Origin: Sipunculus nudus
Lineage: Eukaryota; Annelida; Sipuncula; Golfingiida; Sipunculidae
Length of the DNA: 64,000 nucleotides
Assembly (NCBI GenBank): GCA_026874595.1
Contig: CM049320.1
Span: forward strand, 45,150,714 to 45,214,713
Direction of reading: 5' to 3'
Shown here piece after piece: positions 57,422-64,000 of the stretch (positions are counted from its first letter, which is position 1; each line of letters opens with the position of its first letter). Position numbers and translations under genes: made by a program. The notes beneath the pieces were generated by a model that was not told the DNA's origin, did not search any database, and saw nothing but the letters and a program-made list of their open reading frames with translations.

Positions 57422-58845
57422 TATAAAAGTTATTGGCCCAAATATAATGCACTTTGTAAAAAATCAGGAAAGATATTTACTCACTTCACTTGATAATTGT
57501 TAAAAGTTATAGGCAATTTTTTCATTTATATAAATTTATTTAAATATTGCTAGTTATTGTTATTAATTTATTAAGTTTCTTTTAGAGGCTCTATTGTATT
57601 CATTTGCATCTCCAGACTGCCCACTTCTTGTCACTACAGGCCTGCTTTGGTAACCTTATTCGTGATGCAACACTGGTGCAGCACCCCTGCAGTCACAAGT
57701 GAACAGTTATTCTCATGCCCCACCTATCCCCCCCCCCCCCCCCATCAAGTGTATTGCAATAATTGTTTTTGTTCTATCTCAGTAACTGTATTCCTTTTAT
57801 TGTAAAGCTCTTCCACTCTAATTTACAAAACATTTCTTAAGTAATCCAGAAGATACCATGTTGTGGTAATGTAGCATTTTTAAAGAAATTAATTTCTATT
57901 TATCATTTAATTAAAATATTATTAAATGTATCAGTAGGCATAATTTGATAAAATATGAACCAAATCATGGATAAATAAAGGTGCAATTTAGAATTGTGAA
58001 TTTGGTGTTGTTTACAGATATATATTGTTTTGCAAATTAAAAAATATAGTTTATATAGGAATTAATACATATGTGTGCAAAATGTGACGTTACCCAAGTG
58101 AATCAACTAAATATTCAGATATATATATTATACTGTTAATGTAAGGAAAAATATATAAACTTGAAAAAAAATTGATGTAATAAAAAATTAGGATCTAATG
58201 CAAACATTCGTACATTATTTTCCTGCCTCAGTGGCATTGGAATTTGCTTTGTTTTTCATCTATCTGCCTGTTTTAAGTGGATAATAATTATGAATACTTT
58301 TTTACTGTAAGAACTGCAAAGGTGTTATAACTCCAAAATCTCCCTCCCCCCCCCCTTGAAATTGAGTCCTTCCATTTCAGCATTGGGTACACTTGTTTAA
58401 TTGCAACTGCATAATATATATTAAATAAAAAAATATATACAAAGGTACAGAGGTGTTGTAACTGCCCCCCTGCTCCTCCCACTGCACCCACTAACAAGTC
58501 CTTCCACCTGTTTACTTGGGACTTTATTGCAACTGTTCACATTTTATTAAATTGAAAAAAAAATAAAAACTGCAGAATTGTCAACAGCTTATCAAAAAGC
58601 CAACCAATGAGCATGGTAATAGTATAGATCTTATGTTCACAAACTGCTCGCATGCTTCAGTTTCAACATTAGGAAACCTATGGTAAGATCACAAAAAATT
58701 ATTTGCAACAATATCTTCAATCATATCAACCATCCATGACCTATATTACCTGCTCCTCTTAGAATTAATCTCAATTTGATATTATTTTAGATTTTTCACT
58801 TCAGTGTCAACTTCAGCTGTGCAGTCACCTATGGGTGCCTTGTTT
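57422..58845 (+). repeat. Family D2 core and 3' end
   Basis: From aaaagttattggcccaaatataatgc the sequence follows the D2 core, with poly(C) at 57730-57743 and further C runs at 58343-58356 and 58465. It ends in a degenerate 3' end, cagctgtgcagtcacctatgggtgccttgtt (58815-58845). The left part of the copy was lost where the B tail sits. Confidence 0.75.
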
Positions 58846-58972
58846 CATTAGAAGTCCTGCATGTGGTCTTGTGGATGCAAGAAAGAATGGCAAATCTGAC
58901 ATTCTTAATAATCTATAAAAATGTGTATTGCTAAAACTGATTACACATTAGGATCTGTATTATCATTTACAG

Positions 58973-59076
58973 TGTCCTTACCTTGCTTAGTGGATATGAA
59001 TTGGAGAGTGGATGTCAAGATGGCATCTGACAGCCTGCACCGAATGTCTGTTCCAACTTGTATCTTGCAGATGAAG
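58973..59076 (+). CDS. COMMD9: COMMD9 internal exon (COMM domain core)
   Basis: This is a 104-nt exon between a TTTACAG acceptor (ending at 58972) and a GTATGT donor at 59077. Two bases complete the codon begun at 12157, giving Val. Then 34 codons follow, including SLPCLVDMNWRVDVKM and SVPTCILQMK. The WRVDVK and VPTC.LQMK blocks are diagnostic of the COMM domain of COMMD9 as I know it from vertebrates. The exon ends in phase 0. The protein domain mediates COMMD dimer/ring assembly in the Commander complex. The last exon (C-terminal helix) was not found before 64000, so the next intron is at least 4.9 kb. The upstream open frame from 58921 is just read-through of the acceptor side. Confidence 0.92.
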
Positions 59077-59199
59077 GTATGTAGAAACAGATTATTTTCA
59101 AAAACAAGAAATGTATCCAGTGAAAAACACAACAGGCAAAACCTGGAGATCAAATTTTACTCTGTATAAATTAGGGCTAATTATTAGTAACTAATTTTT

Positions 59200-59940
59200 A
59201 GCTCAGCTGCTATTAGTCATCAGAGCTACAGTGAGGATCCTAAATCCATCATCCATCTGTCAAACTGTCTGTCCATGCATTAGACTGGCATATTTTGAAA
59301 CAATTGGACCTACAAATCCTGTTAGATGTTCTCTTCCCAAACCAAAAAATGGGTTGCTTCAACTTCATTCCTTTTGAGAAATTAAGGAAGACCTCCATTT
59401 TCTCTTGAAATCCTGTTGTTACACTCTAATACTGCTCTTATCAAAACCACTTCTGTTTTTAGCTCAGCTGACTTTAACTCAATTCTGCAATAGCGACAGT
59501 CCTTTGTTTGTCTGCTGTCCATCTGGTAAACTATTAGGTTTTGAAAAAATTGGGCCTAAGAATCCAATATTCAACATACAGTGAAATGTCCCCATGTTCT
59601 CCTACGAAACCAAAAAACTGGCTCAATGTGACTTCATTCCTTCAAGATATTAATGAAAAACTCCATTTTCCATGAAAGACCTCTTGTTAAACTTCAAGAA
59701 TATCCCACTGTGAAAACCACTGGAGTTGTGGTTAAACTTTGCCAAACTTTGAATGTGACACTTCATGTCCTTATAAGTACATTTGATTTTATTTTCAAAT
59801 GATGGACAGATAAGGTTTTTCAGTTTATGTTATCTGACATTTAAAAGCAATTGTTAAAAATTTTAACATATATTTTAAGTTTGGAAGACCAAGTCAAGTA
59901 TTGTTTACAGCAAGCCTTGTTTCAAGCCATGTGTCACATC
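59200..59940 (+). repeat. Two truncated family D2 copies in tandem
   Basis: D-type 5' ends are at 59200 and 59461 (agctcagctgac). Both have decayed second arms and core pieces (aaattaaggaagacctcc; ctccattttccatgaaagacc). Neither has a D 3' end before unrelated sequence starts at about 59940. They are the most diverged D copies in the window. Confidence 0.7.
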
Positions 59941-61690
59941 CCCGGAAGAGATGGACACTCCAGGTTCTTTTAAACCAGCTGAGACCTACACTTACACACA
60001 AAAAAGATATGTGTTACAAAAACAAAGCAAATATAATCATAGAAACCATACACTTCTCTTGAGAGGCATGCTACACAAATGTCCACTGAGTCCATATAAA
60101 TACACTAAAACACTCAAGTCCTGGTCACTCCTGTATGAACACAACACAGGAGGGGCCCACTTTAACTGGCTGCAGATCACTGGACTGATGCGCATGTGCC
60201 ACTGGAAGGCCAGCTTTTCAATCCATGCTGCTTACACACAGTTGATCACCAGCGTTCCACACAGCTAAACAAATCTGGGTCCATACGAAATGTGGTAAAA
60301 ATCCTGGGATCACCAAAAGAGGCTCACAACCCTCTCTGCAAGAGCACTTAGGAAATGTCTGTTAAAGACAAATACTGATGTATCCAATACCATGCACAAC
60401 GAGATTCAGTACCAGTCACGATAAGCGTATAAATGGTCCAGGTGTTACTGGACTTCACCACGGCAGAAACACATTGATGTTTAAATAAACACGATTCCAC
60501 TCTCACATGTATATTGTTCTAGACTTGGTACTGGAACCACTCACGCTAGACCTATCACTGGATTTACAGTCCATTGGCAATTACGATATCCACTTTGGAG
60601 TCTGTTACAGAAGAATCTATGTGGCAATACCGAGACACGAATTTTAATCGCAAGAACACTGTCTCACAGCAATACCTGACCCTCCTCATGACCAGTGACA
60701 ATAAATGGTCTGACTACACTTTCTGGCGCGCTGACCTATGAGTTTTTGTTCCCCAAATTTCCTGTTTCCAGCCTAAATACTGCTGCTGACATCACACCTC
60801 CTGACCATCCACAATCTCATGAATACAAAAAAAAAACTGGACGAAAGAGACAAAGTATGAAAAACTAAGCGTACAAATGCATTGCCCCTGTAGTCTACAG
60901 TATGAAAGTCACCACAGAGCCTCTCATGATCACATATAGCAGTGCTTCACGTTTGAGGCGCGTGGTCATGCTTGCGCACTATCGTGCACCTAATCGCAGC
61001 GCAAGGAGCATTATTGATTGAGCACCTCCGAGCAGCGAAGTCGGCAAAAGTATTGTGAACAGTGTTATGATCAGCGTTATTGAGTCCTATGTGTCTTGTT
61101 CTTTTAACTTAAGGACCTAGCCATGTGCCTCAAGTGGGCTCGTAAAGCGTTAGAAAGGTATCAGGTATGGCAGCGATTTCTCAATATTTGCGCAAGAATT
61201 TTAATAAAATTGCAAGCATTTCCTTGCTCAAGTGCTTGAAAATCACAAGGTAAAAAATAACATTTGGTGCTGAGATTGTTTTTGTCAAGTCTTGATGACC
61301 CTGCAGCCACAATAATAATTAACAACCACTGAGCTGAATAAATCTTCAGTCCAGTTTGAAATTTGCCTTTATTGTTATATGTATACTGTCGATGTAGTCA
61401 AGCAACCATTTAGATCCAGCTACTTCTGTGCTCATTTAATTTGGCACATTTTGCCATCAGACAGTTCGGGCACCAGTGTGCATATATTATGATGAATAGG
61501 ATGCTGGGCCAGCCCTCAGGACCAGCAATCTGTATATCGATGCAACAGTCTTTTGTTTTAAACTTTTGTTGATAGTTTACCGACGTTGTTTTAGGTCTAA
61601 ATATTATTTAAAAAAGTACTGTTGGCTTATAAAATGCTTTGATATCCCACTGAAGTTTACTTAGCCAGGCTTAATGCCCAAGGTTCCCAA
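59941..61690. other. COMMD9 downstream intron, unassigned; one 105-codon ORF
   Basis: 59951-60268 (+) is open for 105 codons (MDTPGSFKPAETYT..., with WSLLYEHNTGG and HFNWLQITGLMRM). I do not recognise it. Protein-like stretches in shifted frames continue near 60590-60740 (EESMWQYRDTNFNRKN), so it could be a decayed coding element. 60900-61690 shows no repeat family I know. Confidence 0.35.
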
Positions 61691-62190
61691 AGGCCCGCTA
61701 AACTTTACGGCTCCTAAACTTTGAAAGTTTCATGAAAAATAGAAATTTTCATGACAAATACACATGTACGGACTTTTTTTCACAATGCCTGCAGATTTTG
61801 GCCTGATTTTTGGTGTGTGGGCAGATAATGACCAGTTACAGATCGAGTTCGCGTTTCGTCCCGGTTGACCTTATTTTGACCGTTTTACACCTCCTTAATT
61901 AGAAAATTTCATGAAAAATAGAAATTTTCATGACAAATACACATGTACAGCCGTTTTTAGCCCTCAGCTCATAGGCTGATGGGCTATTGTCATCACCCAA
62001 GCTGTCTGTCTGTCCGTCCGTGTGTCAGTCCGTCTGTCTGTCTGACGTCCGACTGTCCGCGTCTGTTAACTTTTACCTTGTGAGCAGGATTTCTCTAAAA
62101 GGATTCACGGTTTGAATTTTATTTCATCAGTGAAGATGTATATAGATAAAATCTCAGTCAAGTTCGAAGATGGGTGACCTTGACCCATTT
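61691..62190 (+). repeat. A/E composite fragment
   Basis: About one and a half family A units (61700-61958) run into a family E 5' end at 61959 (GTCC/GTCT tract 62004-62045), exactly as at 15990-16270. E breaks off at about 62190 (gacccatttta) and D2 core follows. Bases 61921-61980 and 16021-16080 are identical. Confidence 0.85.
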
Positions 62191-62630
62191 TATCTGAATC
62201 TTTTATTTTATTTCGGTGAATAAAATTAAGCATGTACTGAAAACTCCAATGTGCAAAACGTTTTAATAGGGATTCAAGGAATAATTTTATAGATGCCATG
62301 TTGTTATATATAAACTTAAATGCATTATTCCCTTGAAAGTGAAATGAAGCTATTAGTCCATTCTGTCCACTTGCCTGTCCATCTGCAAATTTTTCATATG
62401 CATCACAGTATCTCAAAACTTTTACTTTTTTCTTCATGACAGTCTTGTCCGAGTATTAGTTTGCAATCATATATTGAGAACTTTACTATAACCAAGTAGG
62501 AGGGCCCTTTCCTCTTAGCTTCTCATATGCTTATATAAATAAAAAACATTACAATAGAATATTGTTCATATTTTGCATTTGCAAAAATTTCAAACTTAAG
62601 CTGGTTGTAGTGACCCATGGGTCCTTTGTT
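62191..62630 (+). repeat. Family D2 3' part
   Basis: The D2 core (tctgaatcttttattttatttcggtg, ttagtccattctgtccacttgcctg) has an internal deletion near 62305. The 3' palindrome TGACCCATGGGTCC is at 62611-62624, with the TTTGTT end. Confidence 0.8.
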
Positions 62631-62880
62631 TATATTCTGGATTCTCAACATCATTGTTTGGCTAAAACTGAATAAATACCAGACATGGTGCAAATACTTG
62701 GCAAATGTATATGAATATGAATATGTATATGTACTCCATTATAAAATTTCTTGCATAAGAATGGGAATTCAGGTAAAAATGAAAGTATTTGAATACCAGT
62801 GCAAATACTTTCAACATGTATTCATGAATGCATTCATGAATATATTCTATAATATTATTTTAATAATCATTTCAGTTATA
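62631..62880. repeat. Interspersed sequence H without the G insertion
   Basis: tattctggattctcaacatcattgtttgg and atgaatgcattcatgaatatatt match the two flanks of element G (38876-38943 and 47961-48091), here joined without the nest. This gives an approximate empty site. Confidence 0.6.
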
Positions 62881-63196
62881 TTTTATTAAAAAACATCATA
62901 TGATTCTCTTATTATTTTTAATAAAAATTATATTTGGCACAATATTTGTTATTAAATTTTAATAAATAGTTAAACTCTTTATCTTATATGTGCTGCTTAT
63001 CAGTTATATGGCCAAGTCAAAATCTGTTTGACAGTAGCACTCCATTTATTAATAAAATAAATGAAATCAATCTCTTCCCTGTCTCCAAAGAAACTATCAA
63101 AATCATACATAAGCTTAGAACTAACAACTCATAATACAGCTTATATTTATTTCCACACAAAACCAGCATGTGCCTCATTTCAAAATCATATTTTTT
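62881..63196. other. Unassigned AT-rich sequence
   Basis: No feature was recognised. It ends in a T-run where a D1 element starts. Confidence 0.4.
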
Positions 63197-64000
63197 AGCT
63201 CAGCTGACTGTAAGTCATCTGAGCTATAGGGATCACCTTTTGTCCGTCGTCCGTCCGGCCATCCAGGCGTCTGTCTGTTAACAGGGCACAAATCGTAACC
63301 GCTAGACCTGGAATCTTCTTACTTGACATCCTGGGAGGTCTATGGAAATTCTCCTTGTAAACCTGAAATTAGGTCACTGTGACCTATATTCTTCGAGCTA
63401 TGGGGTTCTGAAGTACCCCCCAGAATAATGCAAAATTTAATACAAAAGCTCAAGTATCTGAACAACTAATGCATTAATCACCATGATTCTTTGCATGGAT
63501 ATTGATCATGGAGTGTTTCATCAATTTCTGGAGATTGGTGGTGCCACCTATATTTTTTTTATTTTTTACAATTTTTTTTCTCTACTTTTGTGATCTTTAA
63601 ACATTTGGTCATCTGTAAACAGGGCACAAATCATAATGACTGGACCTAGAATCTTCTGTCCTCACCTCCAGGGAAGCCCATAAAAGGTCTACATGGAAAC
63701 CCAAAATAAGGTCCCTGTTACCCATATTCTGTGAGCTATGGGGCTCTGAAGTACCCCCCAGAATAAAGATTTGGTCATATATTAACAGGGCACAAATCAT
63801 AATGACTGGACCTAGAATCTTCTTTCTTGACATGCAGGGAGGCCTTTGGAAAGTCTCTATGGAAATCTGAAATTAGGTCTTTGTTACCCATATCCTTCAT
63901 GCTATGGGGCTCCGAAGTACCCCCCTGAATAAAGGAAAATTTGATACAAAAGCTCAAGTATCCAAACAACTGATGCATTTTCCCCCATGGTTCTTTGCAC
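63197..64000 (+). repeat. Family D1 element, start; runs off the window
   Basis: The 5' hairpin AGCTCAGCTGACT-gta-AGTCATCTGAGCT and GTCC tract are followed by D1 units in the same register as 1475-6622. Units begin near 63280, 63610 and 63780, the last two only about 170 bp apart. It continues beyond 64000. Confidence 0.88.

Larger units (their letters stand above)
12158..58972 (+). other. COMMD9: COMMD9 intron, 46,815 bp, packed with nested mobile elements
   Basis: The intron runs from the GTAAG donor at 12158 to the TTTACAG acceptor ending at 58972. Codon phase is conserved across it (one base before, two after). Except for short stretches (12158-12886, 36781-37131, 38361-38942, 51986-52883, 53276-53975, 55263-56696, 56800-57299), everything inside was assigned to a mobile or tandem repeat. 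The coding retroelement inside it (21756-24140) is antisense to the gene. Confidence 0.8.

Noticed and set aside
1460-64000. CRISPR array
   Set aside because: Direct repeats are long, contiguous and without unique spacers, in a eukaryotic sequence with introns and retroelements.

Overview
The window reads as animal, AT-rich, repeat-dense intronic DNA, most probably from a bivalve mollusc. There are no operons or bacterial signals. The organism call is an inference. It rests on several repeat families with 5' hairpins, (GTCC)n tails and core tandem repeats that I associate with bivalve genomes, plus a Mag/Steamer-like Ty3 element. Species is not resolved.

The only host gene I can name is COMMD9, on the + strand. 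Two internal exons are recognisable: 12068-12157 and 58973-59076. They have consensus splice sites, compatible phases, and a joined product that follows the COMM-domain region of COMMD9 without gaps. Earlier exons lie left of the window or were not found, and the last exon(s) lie right of 59076. The intron between the two exons is 46,815 bp (12158-58972). It is almost entirely nested mobile DNA, so the window is effectively one TE-inflated intron with its flanks.

Layout. 1-1470: two LINE remnants on the minus strand, a CR1/L2-like one and an L1/Tx1-like one. 1475-6622: a roughly 340-bp tandem array of family D1. 6640-9400: a broken Ty3-type gag/protease element (minus) with an internal fold-back. 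9503-10599: a roughly 180-bp array (family A). 10943-11699: a probable solo LTR. 12068-12157: COMMD9 exon. 12887-21755: nested C, D2, A, E and B elements plus a TIR element. 21756-24140: Ty3/gypsy pol (minus). 24141-36780: further B, C, D2 and E elements. 37132-38358: a pogo/Tigger-like element. 38944-47960: a TA-flanked DNA element split by C, which is itself split by B and F. 48092-51985: C split by B. 53976-55262: a 257-bp array. 57300-58845: B and D2 remains. 58973-59076: COMMD9 exon. 59200-64000: D2 pieces, little-known sequence, an A/E composite, and the start of another D1 array.

The most interesting system is a set of six unrelated-looking repeat families, here called A-F. They share one plan: a 5' hairpin (five of the six), a subterminal inverted repeat linking the two ends, a (GTCC/GTCT)n tract, a tandem or unique core, a 3' hairpin or palindrome, and a terminus of CTAGTT or TTGTT placed in a T-run. 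This fits non-autonomous Helentron/HINE-type rolling-circle elements. No Rep/helicase gene is present in the window, so this remains an inference. Several cores also share the palindrome GGTGGCGCCACC. In two C copies, different families (B and D2) occupy the same T-run.

Limits: element boundaries were read by eye. Family letters are local names. Identities are not computed values.
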